A stretch of 37,131 bases of DNA from a virus: the IMG/VR virus record IMGVR_UViG_3300042695_002043, positions 1-37,131 of that record; one strand, given 5' to 3'. Shown piece by piece: positions 22,457-30,751 of this stretch. Within the stretch, counting starts at the first letter, position 1. The number at the start of each line of letters is the position of its first letter. The notes beneath the pieces were generated by a model, which saw only the letters and a list, made by a program, of their open reading frames with translations, was not told the origin of the DNA and did not search any database. The translations under genes and the position numbers were made by a program.

Positions 22457-22951
22457 TTAAACGAACCGCATTCCCTGGTCCAGATCTTTGTCCAAAACCC
22501 TGTTGTAGACTGATTCCCAGATCTGTCCCAAGGAATCCACTTCGGCTGTCGTCAACCGGGTGAATTCGTCCCGAGTCCAGGGGTTGAAGTTCAGCGCGTT
22601 GACCTGATAGCGGAGCTGCCCGCGATTGGTCGTCACCACGATGGTGGCCATTCGGGCCCGATTTCTTGTTTCCCCGGTGAAAACCAAGGGCAACATGTGG
22701 CCGTACTTCCGCAACTTTCGGCCAGTGTACGACCCCCAAAAAGCTTTGGTCCCAAATGCCAAGGCCTCACCGCTTCGCTTTTGATACCCGGCTGCCTGGC
22801 CGTGTTCGACCGTGAACCGTTTGGGGGTGTTCTCGCGGTGATGTTCCTCGGCGATCCGTTGGTAAGCCTCGCGCGAAGCCTGGCGGTGTTGCTTGGCCAT
22901 CGACCTAGGCACGTTGCCACGTTCTCGGATTTTGATCGCTCGGATTTCCAT
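22457..22951 (-). CDS. Tail completion/head-tail connector-like protein, 164 aa
   Basis: A 164-residue basic protein starting at ATG 22951. It is helical at the N-terminus (RSMAKQHRQASREAYQRIAE) with a Lys/Arg-rich middle and a loop KAFWGSYTGRKLRKYGHMLP followed by beta strands (RMATIVVTTNRGQLRYQVNA). This resembles the HK97 gp10 / virion-morphogenesis family, which caps the tail tube or connects to the head. It precedes the tail tube gene, the usual order. Assignment is moderate as no exact motif is diagnostic. Confidence 0.6.
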   Translation of the reverse strand: MEIRAIKIRERGNVPRSMAKQHRQASREAYQRIAEEHHRENTPKRFTVEHGQAAGYQKRSGEALAFGTKAFWGSYTGRKLRKYGHMLPLVFTGETRNRARMATIVVTTNRGQLRYQVNALNFNPWTRDEFTRLTTAEVDSLGQIWESVYNRVLDKDLDQGMRFV

Positions 22952-22954
22952 TCA

Positions 22955-23770
22955 TCACCCTGGGAACGTTAGGAATCGGCTAGAACGTCGGCGTACTGGT
23001 AACGGCAAGGTCTGTGCGAAATACGATACACGACGAACCGGCTCGAGCTGCCAAGCTCCGCCTGGCCCGGCCTCGTAGAGTGTTCTTATCTCGCCCACCG
23101 TCAGTGCTCGATTCCAGGTGCATACCTCTGCCATTTGCCCAAGAAACGGGGCGCTTATCGTGCTCGATGTCTCCGCCTGCGCACCAATAATTAGAGGTGT
23201 CTGCCCAACAAAACATGAAGGTCTTATTGTGCCCAAAAATGCTGCGTTATCGAGGACTCCATTTAAAAAAATGTCCTGCACCCTTGACCCCTGAAACCGC
23301 ACCGCAAAAAAATAAGTGGTATTTGGATTTAGAATCGAGCTCTGCCTCTGCCCGAATTCACCACTGCCGGTGCGCGAGATTTGAAAATTAAGACGGGATG
23401 TTTGAATCCAAACACGATACGAAATCTGCGCGGGGGAAACTATCGCCTTTGCAGCTAGCATACTCAAGGAAGAAACGTTGGCTCCTGTTTTCACCCAGAA
23501 TGCTAAACTCATGCTTGCGGAAAAGTTTAGCGATCGGGAATTGTCAATCACAACATGATTGCTTGCCCCATTAAAATCTAGACTGTTGCCTTGTTCGTTT
23601 CTGATCCAAGGCGATCCTGCGTCTGTGTATCCAGTCGCTGTCCCTGTATTGACGGTTCCAAAGTTAGAATCAAAAACTTGATACCCAGTGCCACCAGTTA
23701 AGCTGGGGCACCACAAACCACTGTTACCATCTGCGGCAAATTCAAATCCACGCTTCGGGTACAGTTTCAC
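22955..23770 (-). CDS. LamG/concanavalin-like virion protein
   Basis: A 271-residue protein with a laminin-G/concanavalin-like lectin fold. Evidence is the pattern SLDFNGASNHVVIDNSRSLN followed by MSLAFWVKTGANV, and later TTYFFAVRFQGSRVQDIFLN and FLGQMAEVCTWNRALTVGEI, all typical LamG strands (near residues 65-235). It is read from GTG 23770, which overlaps the preceding stop. The C-terminal part is basic (RRRSSRFLTFPG). LamG proteins in phage tails bind surface carbohydrates, so a host-recognition role on the tail or head is likely. Confidence 0.85.
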   Translation of the reverse strand: MKLYPKRGFEFAADGNSGLWCPSLTGGTGYQVFDSNFGTVNTGTATGYTDAGSPWIRNEQGNSLDFNGASNHVVIDNSRSLNFSASMSLAFWVKTGANVSSLSMLAAKAIVSPAQISYRVWIQTSRLNFQISRTGSGEFGQRQSSILNPNTTYFFAVRFQGSRVQDIFLNGVLDNAAFLGTIRPSCFVGQTPLIIGAQAETSSTISAPFLGQMAEVCTWNRALTVGEIRTLYEAGPGGAWQLEPVRRVSYFAQTLPLPVRRRSSRFLTFPG

Positions 23771-24381
23771 TAGGGCACCTCGAAACCCTTGCGGATTTCA
23801 ACGAAAACGGCAACGGCCATTTCTTGCCCTGTTCCGTTTCGCACGCGAACGCGAATTTGGTCACCCCCTTCGACCACCTGAGCCACACACGTGCCAAGAT
23901 TAGCGACGCGGTCACCGCTTGCCACCGCTGCCTTAATCGGCTCCACCAGATTGATCGTCGTGCCGCTGACGGAAAGAACATCCGCCCATTGGTGCGTACC
24001 AGTTCCACCCGCTGCGGCGGAAATGCAAATAACATCCCCTGCGGCAAATCCCGCAGCGCTCGACACAACGATTGAAGCATCACCAATTGCTTGGGCCTGG
24101 GTTGTCGTTGTTTGAACAGCGGCAATCGTTGGAGCTTGGTTTGTAACGTCGAATTGTCGTGATGGAATCGCCTGAGTGTCGTCCAGGGTTCGGCGTAGAC
24201 TCACTCGCAATTCTGCGGTCGGTGCTACGTTGTTACGCCGACCGATCAGTGTGTAGAAAACGGCACTGTCGGCGTTGCGTAAATCGACTAAAGCAGGGGC
24301 CAGTGTTCCGCTGCTTGCTAGAGTTTGTCCAGCAATGACGGTTTCAAATTCGCCAAGCTTTCGCCTTATGTCGGTTGCCAT
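23770..24381 (-). CDS. Virion protein of unknown function, 203 aa
   Basis: Start at ATG 24381 (MATDIRRKLGEFETVIAGQT), 15 bases inside the previous gene, with AGGAA about eight bases upstream; longer in-frame readings overlap the upstream gene fully. The protein looks all-beta with many Val/Thr/Gly/Ala residues; a TTTTQAQAIGDASIVVSSAA stretch and DRVANLGTCVAQVVEGG resemble beta-sandwich domains of tail or decoration proteins. No family is recognised. It lies between a collagen-like fibre side gene and the LamG protein, so a host-contact or fibre accessory role is probable. Confidence 0.68.
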   Translation of the reverse strand: MATDIRRKLGEFETVIAGQTLASSGTLAPALVDLRNADSAVFYTLIGRRNNVAPTAELRVSLRRTLDDTQAIPSRQFDVTNQAPTIAAVQTTTTQAQAIGDASIVVSSAAGFAAGDVICISAAAGGTGTHQWADVLSVSGTTINLVEPIKAAVASGDRVANLGTCVAQVVEGGDQIRVRVRNGTGQEMAVAVFVEIRKGFEVP

Positions 24382-24821
24382 TGTTCGCGTTCCTTCAACT
24401 GGTGGATTTGGACGTGGTCGGTTAGGTCGGGGCGGATCCCTGCGGAAAAAATTGGACCCGCCTCGAGGGGAGTGGCACCAACGCCGCCATGTTCTGTTGG
24501 CGTGATTAACTGTTCCCGGATTGCTTCTAGTCCAAAATCTGGGTAGCTGCCTTGGTTGCCCGGGCCCATGAATCGGACAACCTCGGAAATGATCGGATTG
24601 ATTTGGGCGGCGGCGTCCAGTTTGGCCAATAGACTTGCACCGTGGTGCGGGGTCAGTGCGTGAAGCTCCAGAACTCCGAGCCTCGACAAGGGACAGAACT
24701 GGGGCAATGGCTCTGCGATCGCCATCACACGATTTGCGCATTCGGTAAACCGGTTGGCGTTGTAATGCTCTGTCGCTTCTACGTCGTTGGCAATCAATTG
24801 TTTTAACTTCGCGGTTTCCAC
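24366..24821 (-). CDS. Hypothetical virion-region protein, 151 aa
   Basis: Read from GTG 24821, seven bases after the stop of the collagen-like gene; the track's longer frame from 24890 would overlap that gene by 65 bases. The first 40 residues are helical (ETAKLKQLIANDVEATEHYN), followed by a compact central domain (PQFCPLSRLGVLELHALTPH) and a Gly-rich end. It is unrecognised. Position between the collagen-like fibre and a beta-sandwich protein suggests a tail-fibre assembly or attachment protein. Confidence 0.6.
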   Translation of the reverse strand: METAKLKQLIANDVEATEHYNANRFTECANRVMAIAEPLPQFCPLSRLGVLELHALTPHHGASLLAKLDAAAQINPIISEVVRFMGPGNQGSYPDFGLEAIREQLITPTEHGGVGATPLEAGPIFSAGIRPDLTDHVQIHQLKEREQWQPT

Positions 24822-24825
24822 TTTT

Positions 24826-25956
24826 CTAACTGCCTTTGATGAAGGAAATACAATCCCATTTGGAATCGGCTGCGACGTATTCAAACGCAACTCGGTCGAC
24901 GACTGTGGGCGATGTGCTCAACGTCACGTTGGCGGCTGCAAGGTCGCCTCGGAAGCGGTAGTCACTTCCCCAGTTCACCACACGCGAACCGTTGGCATCT
25001 TGACGCAACCGGAAAATGATCACGCGTCCATCCATGGGATTTGTCGGGTTTGCAATGGTTCGGTTACCACCGAGAGTGATGTCGAATTTGTTCGCCGCTG
25101 CGGCATCGACGGCAATGGTGGCCGCGTCTGCCAATGCCTCGGGGGCCAAATCCAACGCATCGGTAAAAGTCTTGACGCCTGCGACGCTCTGGGCGGTGGT
25201 GGTCAACACAACGCCCGAGGTCGACAACTGCCCGTTCGCGAACACTAGCCCCGCCCCAATGCTCGCAACGCTTACCAACGCCCCGTCCCCGGCCAACAAA
25301 CCGTTTAACGTCGTCGTGGTGGAGCTCGATACGCTGTTGGGTCCTGCGGCACCAGTCGGGCCCTGTGGACCAGTCGCCCCAGTAGCTCCCGTCGCACCCG
25401 TCGCACCCGCTGGGCCTTGTGGTCCTGTCGCGCCTGCAGGACCGGTAGCACCCGCTGGGCCTTGTGGTCCTGTAGCGCCTGCAGGACCGGTCGCCCCGGT
25501 GTCTCCCCGAGGAATCGCGAAGTTGAAAACGGCGGCGCTCGAGGTGCCAATGTTGGTGATTGTCGCGCTAGAACCAGCGGCCCCGGTCGATACGGTGCCC
25601 ACGGTTATGGTGGCGGCGGATCCCGCGGCCCCGGCTGCACCTGTCGGCCCGGTCGGGCCTGTTGGTCCCTGGGGGCCAGTCGCTCCAATGGATCCCGTCG
25701 CACCCGCTGGGCCCTGTGGGCCAGTCGCCCCGGTGTCCCCTCGAGGAATCACGAAGGCCAAAACCACGGCTTGCGAGGTTCCGGTATTGGTCACGCTGGC
25801 CGAGGATCCTGGGGCTCCCGTCGTCGTGGATCCGACGTTGACGGTTACTGTACCTCCACCGCCGCCACCGCCGCCGCCATTTGGGGCACCGTAGCCGACG
25901 GCCAGCTCAACGACGATTGGGGGTGGTGGTGTGATGTCGATTTCTTCGGCTGCCAT
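24826..25956 (-). CDS. Collagen-like tail fibre protein
   Basis: A 376-residue protein with a glycine run (GGGGGGGGG near residues 27-35) and two collagen-like Gly-X-Y blocks (about 73-113 and 151-205; [13 protein letters not shown] type). Each block is preceded by a similar beta module: [20 protein letters not shown] and [20 protein letters not shown], each ending in [10 protein letters not shown]. The C-terminal part (about 210-376) is a beta-rich head ([20 protein letters not shown] region). Collagen stalks form triple helices in many phage tail fibres. This is probably the side fibre or receptor-binding fibre. The antisense frame is open but is only a shadow. Confidence 0.88.
   Translation of the reverse strand: MAAEEIDITPPPPIVVELAVGYGAPNGGGGGGGGGTVTVNVGSTTTGAPGSSASVTNTGTSQAVVLAFVIPRGDTGATGPQGPAGATGSIGATGPQGPTGPTGPTGAAGAAGSAATITVGTVSTGAAGSSATITNIGTSSAAVFNFAIPRGDTGATGPAGATGPQGPAGATGPAGATGPQGPAGATGATGATGATGPQGPTGAAGPNSVSSSTTTTLNGLLAGDGALVSVASIGAGLVFANGQLSTSGVVLTTTAQSVAGVKTFTDALDLAPEALADAATIAVDAAAANKFDITLGGNRTIANPTNPMDGRVIIFRLRQDANGSRVVNWGSDYRFRGDLAAANVTLSTSPTVVDRVAFEYVAADSKWDCISFIKGS
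25403..25492 (-). repeat. 45-bp tandem duplication in collagen stalk
   Basis: A 45-bp unit (about 25403-25447 and 25448-25492) is repeated with very few changes inside the collagen-like gene. It encodes 15 residues, five Gly-X-Y triplets, so the frame is kept. Recombination between such units can change stalk length. It is not a CRISPR: there are only two copies and no spacers. Confidence 0.8.
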
Positions 25957-25965
25957 CGGTTCCCC

Positions 25966-26322
25966 CTAGTTCAACACGTACACAATGGCCATCAAATACC
26001 GGCGGCTCTTTTGGTTGCTGTCGGTGCCACGGATGATCATTTGCCAGCGGCCCGATAGGTCGTTGGCGTTTGCACCTCCAACCATCGCGGTGGTTTGCTG
26101 GGCAGTGAGTGAGAACACGACAGTACCGGCGGCTGTGTTAAGCGTCGGGGTCATTGCCACGTCGGCTTGGCCGGTCTTTCGAAGGATCCCGGAAAAGCTC
26201 CATCCCGTGAGGTTTATCACCTGGCCACCGGACTTGAACGCAAACAGGATTCCAAAATCGTCGCCTCGGGAAATCGTTGCGACTTTCTGCGCGGGGGGCT
26301 GTCCAATTTCATCGCAATCCAT
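25966..26322 (-). CDS. Hypothetical tail/virion protein, 118 aa
   Basis: A 118-residue beta-rich protein (MDCDEIGQPPAQKVATISRG) of unknown family. The strands FGILFAFKSGGQVINLTGWS, FSGILRKTGQADVAMTPTLN and RWQMIIRGTDSNQKSRRYLM look like an Ig-like or BppU-N-terminal fold, which in other phages joins fibres to the tail. It is directly upstream of the collagen-like fibre gene (nine bases apart), so it could attach that fibre. No motif proves the role. Confidence 0.66.
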   Translation of the reverse strand: MDCDEIGQPPAQKVATISRGDDFGILFAFKSGGQVINLTGWSFSGILRKTGQADVAMTPTLNTAAGTVVFSLTAQQTTAMVGGANANDLSGRWQMIIRGTDSNQKSRRYLMAIVYVLN

Positions 26323-26331
26323 CGTTGCCCC

Positions 26332-26850
26332 CTAGTATTCAAAGACCAATAGAACGTCGTATGCGTCGCCGTAACTTAAAACGCTCTCGGGTGGTGTCCG
26401 ACCCAGGAACGTTACCTCGAGAGAAGTGAACGCTAAGTACCCAGCGGTGTTGGCCATTTCCATCAACCCGGGTTCGCTTGGCGTATCGTTGCTCAAAATC
26501 TTCTCTACGGCTGCGGCGGCTTCCTTCCAATGATCGGTGAGACTTTTCGTCGGGTCGTAGCTGCGAGACAGAACCGCTACCACCTGGCCGTTGCCCGAGT
26601 AGCACGCGGGCATAGCCTCAAGTTTGAATCGGTATCCGCGTTGATCGGGGTAGAGAAGACAGAACGGCCGCACGGCTGCCAATTGCTCGGCGGTCAACGT
26701 CTCGGCGTCTCCCTCGGGTCCAATTCCGTCGACGTAGATACGCCTGGCCGTTTCGGTCGCGTTCCAGGGAATGCCCAACCATGCGGCGAACGGTCGGCAA
26801 TCTGCGAACATTCGGGCCAAGGCCTCAACAGGTGCGGACAGGACGCCCAT
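26332..26850 (-). CDS. Head-tail joining-region protein, 172 aa
   Basis: Start at ATG 26850 (MGVLSAPVEALARMFADCRP), one base after the stop of the upstream gene; a longer frame from 26910 would overlap it. It is mixed alpha/beta with a conserved-looking RRIYVDGIGPEGDAETL and EMANTAGYLAFTSLEVTFLG. It belongs to the run of genes between the decoration protein and the tail fibre, where head completion, tail terminator or neck proteins occur. Family not recognised; tail terminator is the best guess from order. Confidence 0.65.
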   Translation of the reverse strand: MGVLSAPVEALARMFADCRPFAAWLGIPWNATETARRIYVDGIGPEGDAETLTAEQLAAVRPFCLLYPDQRGYRFKLEAMPACYSGNGQVVAVLSRSYDPTKSLTDHWKEAAAAVEKILSNDTPSEPGLMEMANTAGYLAFTSLEVTFLGRTPPESVLSYGDAYDVLLVFEY

Positions 26851-26851
26851 G

Positions 26852-27229
26852 TTATTGGCCTCCTGGCCGATTTCGATAATCGGGCCGCGTGATTTCTGTG
26901 ACGTTCTCACGCTGGCAAGTCAAACCCAACCGGGTTCCCTTTGCGTGCGTTTCAACCACCGTGTATGTGTGTTTGCATCCACCAACCTGGATTTGGGCCA
27001 GCGTCGGAACTTGAAGGCCTTCGACGAAAACAGTTCGTTGGATCGCCTTCGATCGAACGGCGGGATTTCCGCGTGTCACGTATCGGGTTATCTCCCCGTG
27101 AACCACCGCGTTGGGGATTTCCTGCCACGCGCACGTGGGAGTCGCACGCCAACGCACGCCATCTTCACCAAACCAAATTTGGTGGTTGATAGCTGCGGTG
27201 GCTGCGTTCGCGGCGTGGCGGGAAACCAT
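26852..27229 (-). CDS. Head-tail joining-region protein, 125 aa
   Basis: A 125-residue basic protein starting at ATG 27229 (MVSRHAANAATAAINHQIWF). After an Ala-rich helix it is beta-rich with RWRATPTCAWQEIPNAVVHG and GGCKHTYTVVETHAKGTRLG. Size, basicity and place between the helix-hairpin-helix protein and the next neck protein fit a head-tail stopper or joining protein. It lies three bases after the upstream stop and its stop is one base from the next start, so it is part of a tight late operon. Confidence 0.66.
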   Translation of the reverse strand: MVSRHAANAATAAINHQIWFGEDGVRWRATPTCAWQEIPNAVVHGEITRYVTRGNPAVRSKAIQRTVFVEGLQVPTLAQIQVGGCKHTYTVVETHAKGTRLGLTCQRENVTEITRPDYRNRPGGQ

Positions 27230-27232
27230 GAT

Positions 27233-27811
27233 CTAGCCCTCGATCCAAGCGACGATTTTTCGTTCGGCTGCCCGGCCAATTCCCTCGAGGTCAAACCCGC
27301 CGTTGGTCTTGTGATGGGCGGCAACCTTTTCTCGATCAACCAACCCAGCGTCCCCGAGGGCCTTGGCGATCCGAGGCGAAAGACCCTCCAAGCCTGGGTA
27401 ACTGGTTCCGACGTCGGTTCCGAGCTCGGCTTCGGTGTCGGAGTCGCTTTGAAGTGCCAAGGAATCCTTGACACCTGCCGGTTGATCGCTGATGTCTTCG
27501 TCGTCGTCGGCTTGTGCGTTCAATGCGTCTGGATCCAGATCCGATCCTTCGTTCGAATCGGTTCCGGCCCGTTCGTTTGTCGCCTCGGTTGATTTCTTAG
27601 TTCGGCGGTCGCGGCGCACTTGCTTGATTCCGGATGTATCCTCGGACAGTTCGCCCGTTGGTACCGCCGCGATGTCGCCAAAATACAGACTGGACGCAAG
27701 GTTATCGACCATCACGCCTGGTTCCGTTGTCAGCAAGGCCACCAACCCGCCCGCTGCTATCATTTGGCCATTCATCACCAATGCGTGCTTGGCTCGCAGT
27801 TCAAATTGCAT
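27233..27811 (-). CDS. Acidic connector-like protein with HhH domain
   Basis: A 192-residue protein. The first 50 residues form a small beta-rich domain (MQFELRAKHALVMNGQMIAA). The middle (about 60-135) is acidic, charged and probably disordered. The C-terminal part, LEGLSPRIAKALGDAGLVDR then DLEGIGRAAERKIVAWIEG, is a helix-hairpin-helix pair that normally binds DNA backbone non-specifically. It comes after the strong terminator behind the decoration gene. A DNA-contacting neck or scaffolding-like role is possible; family is not recognised. Confidence 0.7.
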   Translation of the reverse strand: MQFELRAKHALVMNGQMIAAGGLVALLTTEPGVMVDNLASSLYFGDIAAVPTGELSEDTSGIKQVRRDRRTKKSTEATNERAGTDSNEGSDLDPDALNAQADDDEDISDQPAGVKDSLALQSDSDTEAELGTDVGTSYPGLEGLSPRIAKALGDAGLVDREKVAAHHKTNGGFDLEGIGRAAERKIVAWIEG

Positions 27812-27844
27812 CTGTTACCCCGTTTATCCGTTGCTAAGTCACTG

Positions 27845-27877
27845 AAAAAAAAAACGGCGGCAGTTCCCCGCCGCCGT
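27845..27877 (-). terminator. Strong intrinsic terminator after decoration gene
   Basis: On the minus strand an 8-bp perfect stem (27877-27870 with 27861-27854, ACGGCGGC/GCCGCCGT) with an eight-base loop is followed by ten Ts (27854-27845). It lies 34 bases after the decoration gene and 34 before the next gene, within the head operon. It probably lowers expression of the neck and tail genes relative to capsid genes. Confidence 0.9.
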
Positions 27878-27910
27878 GTACGATTCTTGGTCCTCTTTGG
27901 GTTGGTTCGG

Positions 27911-28258
27911 TTATCCGTTCAACCGAATCAACACCGACGTTTCGTTGGCGATCTTGGCCCGTTGGGCTTTGCCGATCGCCGAGGTGCCAGCGGTACCGCT
28001 GGCTACGGCTAGTTTGTTGGCCGCGTCATAGTTCACGGTCGCACCTACGGCAAACGTGGTCGCGCTGGCCGAATCGATTTCCACCAACGCGTCGGTCGTA
28101 ATCGCAACCGAATCACCGATCGCATAGTCGGAGGTGTCGCAAACCAACCCGGCCTTCCCGCTGCCAGTGAACACAATGTCGCCGGTTCGCCCCGCTGCAA
28201 TGGCGGTGAATTCTTCACGCCCTGGAAACCCACCCAAATCCCGAATCAAACTGTTCAT
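27911..28258 (-). CDS. DUF2190-like capsid decoration protein
   Basis: A 115-residue protein of the DUF2190 type (sometimes mis-named RecA-like in databases), a capsid cement protein. It starts at ATG 28258 (MNSLIRDLGGFPGREEF); the TTG upstream would add only two residues. The pattern is typical: FTAIAAGRTGDIVFTGSGKA, GLVCDTSDYAIGDSVAITTD, and a DSASATTFAVGATVNYDAAN then KAQRAKIANETSVLIRLNG, a beta-rich protein that binds the outside of HK97-fold shells. It directly follows the major capsid protein and lies between two strong terminators, in keeping with separate dosage control. Confidence 0.85.
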   Translation of the reverse strand: MNSLIRDLGGFPGREEFTAIAAGRTGDIVFTGSGKAGLVCDTSDYAIGDSVAITTDALVEIDSASATTFAVGATVNYDAANKLAVASGTAGTSAIGKAQRAKIANETSVLIRLNG

Positions 28259-28303
28259 GATCAAAACTCGCTACCTGAAAACATGTGATTTTGTGAACCG
28301 TAG

Positions 28304-28345
28304 AAAACGCCGCGGCATGGGTCTGGAGGTACCACACCGCGGCGT
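28304..28345 (-). terminator. Intrinsic terminator after capsid gene
   Basis: On the minus strand a 9-bp perfect stem ACGCCGCGG/CCGCGGCGT (28345-28337 with 28315-28307) with a 21-base loop, which can form a further TGG/CCA pairing, is followed by a short T run (28307-28304). It lies in the gap between the protease-capsid gene and the decoration gene. The T run is short, so it may act as an attenuator or as an RNA-stabilising 3' stem. Confidence 0.72.
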
Positions 28346-28359
28346 CACAACGGATTGGT

Positions 28360-30750
28360 TTAGGCTCGACAGGAAACCAAGGCGGCTGCCTTGAGAACAC
28401 CAACACCGACGTCGTGGGCGATGTCCCATCCGAGACCGAACTCCCCAGCACCGGTAAGAGGTCGGACGCGGAAGCTCGGCATACGCCCAGTACCACGGCG
28501 GAAACCTACTTGGACGGCTTGAGTCCCCGATTGCTCGGCGATGTACCAGGTGGAATTGCTTCCGCTCAACTTGGTGTTGGTTCGCGGATCGATCACACCG
28601 ACGTCGTAACGTGCATCGGATCGCAGTTGGTATTCGCCTGCATGAGGATTGACGTTGCCCGTTTGCGTTGCGTTCCCATGAACCACGTTCGTCGAATTCA
28701 CGATCTGCTTGCCCAAGGGTCGCAACTTGCGTGGCACAATCAAAAACCCAGCGGTCATGTTCATCGGTCGTGGAACTCCCGATTTGTTTTTGACGGTCTG
28801 GGCCGCCATCGCCGATTCAGCGTTGGACAGGTTGTCGAGGGACAACGCGTTGCCAGTCACCAGGTTTCCGCGGCTTGCATGGAACAACGGTACACCGTCG
28901 CCCAAATTTGCGTTGGCCTGTAGCACGGCCACAACCAAATCGGGACGAAGTCGGGCGGCCATGTCACCCATCTGACGTGGCATGACCTGGTTGGCACCAA
29001 CCGTATCGTCGATGATGTCCATTTCATCCAGGGCGAAACGTCCGGTGTATCGAGACACCGCGTAGGCTTCGCCGAAATCTGCGAAGTCCACGTCTTTGGC
29101 CGTGGTTCCACGGGTATGACGCGTCAACCCTTGGGTCGCATCGAGACCAATGGGTTGGTTCAAGCGGAAGTCGGCCCAATCGGCTTCGGTGGTCCAACCA
29201 ATGGTCGAGTCCGCGAACTCGGTGTACCCCTGGATCAAGCCAACGGAAACCAATGCACCGAAGACGCGGGGCAAATAAGGACTCGAAAAAGCTCGCGTCA
29301 CGATTTCTTCGACGTCGTCGTGGTGTCGCTTGCCTTTCAAATCGAGGATGCGTTCGCAAGTTCTGGCCGCACTGTCGGAAGAGAACCGACGTCCGACGTC
29401 CAGGTATCTTTCGAGCTCGCTGTTGCCTTCGCTGCCGATCTCAGAATTGAAATCAGCAAGCCAACCGCAACCGGCTCTCTCGAGAAGAACCCGGGCGGAT
29501 TCCGTTCCAAGCCTCGGGTTTTGGAGGCTAAATCCCGCACGCATAAGCACGGCGGCCTGGAGGCCTTGAACGCTCGCTCCACGGACGCTGTGGACGGCTG
29601 GAGCTCGGTTTACCCCGTCGCCGCTTTGGCTCGTTCGATGGCCTGCGGATTGGCCTCGCAATCGCTCGAGGGCGGCCAAGCCAAATTGCTCGATGGTCAA
29701 ACCGTCGTTAATGGCTCGGCTGACAAACTCTTCCGGATGCCCTTGGCCAAGTTCGCGGATCCGCCCCACTCGGGTGCGTTCCTCGAGGCGGGCGGCCTGG
29801 ATTTGGTCCGGCGTGGCCGAGCTCCCGGCTGCGGCTGTGGCTCGGCGATCGGCTGCGGCCAACGCATCCCGCACTGCTTCGCGGGGTTGCGTGGTTTGCG
29901 TCGTGCGACGTCGGCGTGGCGATCGCTCGGCGTCGGTGTCGTCGATGTCGTCGTCGTCATCGTCCGATCCGTCGACGTTGTTCGTGGCAACTACGGCTCG
30001 CACGGCTTGACGTGCGGCTCGGCGTTGCGTGTTCCCACCGGTAGAGGCTGGGCCCTTGGTACGGGCAACTTGCCCGCGTGGTTTCAGTTTCTTGGTCATC
30101 TTGTCGCTCCGTGGTAGATCCGCACCTTTGCCGGGTTTCGCAAATTCTTGCTGACCGTTCCGCGCTGTCCTAATCTTTGAGCGAATCACGGCTCGCGGGT
30201 CGGCACCCTCGGCCACCACACTGGTCTCGATTCCGTTCCACTTTTGGACGATTCGCATTGGTTTGTCGGTGGCGGTGTATTTCTGACCACCAAACCGACC
30301 TGTTTGGCCGGGCTGCAATGTCGTGGTGTCTCGCATTCGATACGTTGCACCGATCGAAACAGAATCGAGGTGACCTTCGGCGACGCGTTGCCAAATCATT
30401 TCGACGTCGGATGCGGCACTGAATTTCAACGTCGCCGAAATTTCGCTGGCCCCAACCTCGAAATCAAATACGCGGCCAATCACACCCCGCGATTGGTAAA
30501 CGTCGTGGTCCAATCGCAATGGCATCTTGGGAGGTTCGACCATCCCCGAGGGCAGTAGAACTTCATCGATGTAGCCATACTCCCCGTTTCCCATGTCGTC
30601 GTAGATCGGCACGGGGGCATCGGTGGCGATCACGGCCCGAACGGTTCTGGCCTCGGTGTTCAGACTCCCAGGGGCCTTGGGTGCCGTCGATCGGCGGGCC
30701 ACTCTGACGGTCGATCGACTGTTGCGTCGGCGTGCGGTCTTGATTGCCAC
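28360..30750 (-). CDS. Prohead protease fused to major capsid protein
   Basis: A 796-residue fusion. Residues about 30-190 are an S78-type prohead protease: the active-site His is His82 in PLRLDHDVYQ and the Ser is Ser132 in EGHLDSVSIGATY. A linker of about 200 charged residues (with RRAARQAVRAVV and acidic runs DDDDDID) follows, partly like the delta/scaffold domain. The C-terminal part (about 480-796) is an HK97-type capsid protein with SSPYLPRVFGALVSVGLIQ, TTEADWADFRLNQPIGLDAT and GYIVPRKL-like P-domain strands. It is read from GTG 30750, one base after the portal stop, with GGAGG nine bases upstream. In phages the two are usually separate genes; here the protease would cut itself free. 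Confidence 0.9.
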   Translation of the reverse strand: MAIKTARRRNSRSTVRVARRSTAPKAPGSLNTEARTVRAVIATDAPVPIYDDMGNGEYGYIDEVLLPSGMVEPPKMPLRLDHDVYQSRGVIGRVFDFEVGASEISATLKFSAASDVEMIWQRVAEGHLDSVSIGATYRMRDTTTLQPGQTGRFGGQKYTATDKPMRIVQKWNGIETSVVAEGADPRAVIRSKIRTARNGQQEFAKPGKGADLPRSDKMTKKLKPRGQVARTKGPASTGGNTQRRAARQAVRAVVATNNVDGSDDDDDDIDDTDAERSPRRRRTTQTTQPREAVRDALAAADRRATAAAGSSATPDQIQAARLEERTRVGRIRELGQGHPEEFVSRAINDGLTIEQFGLAALERLRGQSAGHRTSQSGDGVNRAPAVHSVRGASVQGLQAAVLMRAGFSLQNPRLGTESARVLLERAGCGWLADFNSEIGSEGNSELERYLDVGRRFSSDSAARTCERILDLKGKRHHDDVEEIVTRAFSSPYLPRVFGALVSVGLIQGYTEFADSTIGWTTEADWADFRLNQPIGLDATQGLTRHTRGTTAKDVDFADFGEAYAVSRYTGRFALDEMDIIDDTVGANQVMPRQMGDMAARLRPDLVVAVLQANANLGDGVPLFHASRGNLVTGNALSLDNLSNAESAMAAQTVKNKSGVPRPMNMTAGFLIVPRKLRPLGKQIVNSTNVVHGNATQTGNVNPHAGEYQLRSDARYDVGVIDPRTNTKLSGSNSTWYIAEQSGTQAVQVGFRRGTGRMPSFRVRPLTGAGEFGLGWDIAHDVGVGVLKAAALVSCRA

Positions 30751-30751
30751 T

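Noticed and set aside
23770-24741. Long form (323 aa) of the virion protein at 23770-24381
   Set aside because: The first 120 codons overlap the neighbouring gene in another frame and have a random, Arg/Pro-rich composition; ATG 24381 has a proper binding site.
25403-25492. CRISPR or mobile-element repeat in the fibre gene
   Set aside because: Only two adjacent copies of a 45-bp coding unit; it keeps the Gly-X-Y frame, so it is an internal duplication.
25016-25894. A 292-codon plus-strand frame rich in Ala, Pro and Val
   Set aside because: It is the antisense of the collagen-like Gly-X-Y repeats, which leave the opposite strand free of stops. The leftward frame has the fibre signatures.
29116-30117. 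A 333-codon plus-strand frame
   Set aside because: Antisense of the protease-capsid gene; composition is not protein-like and no start signals are seen.
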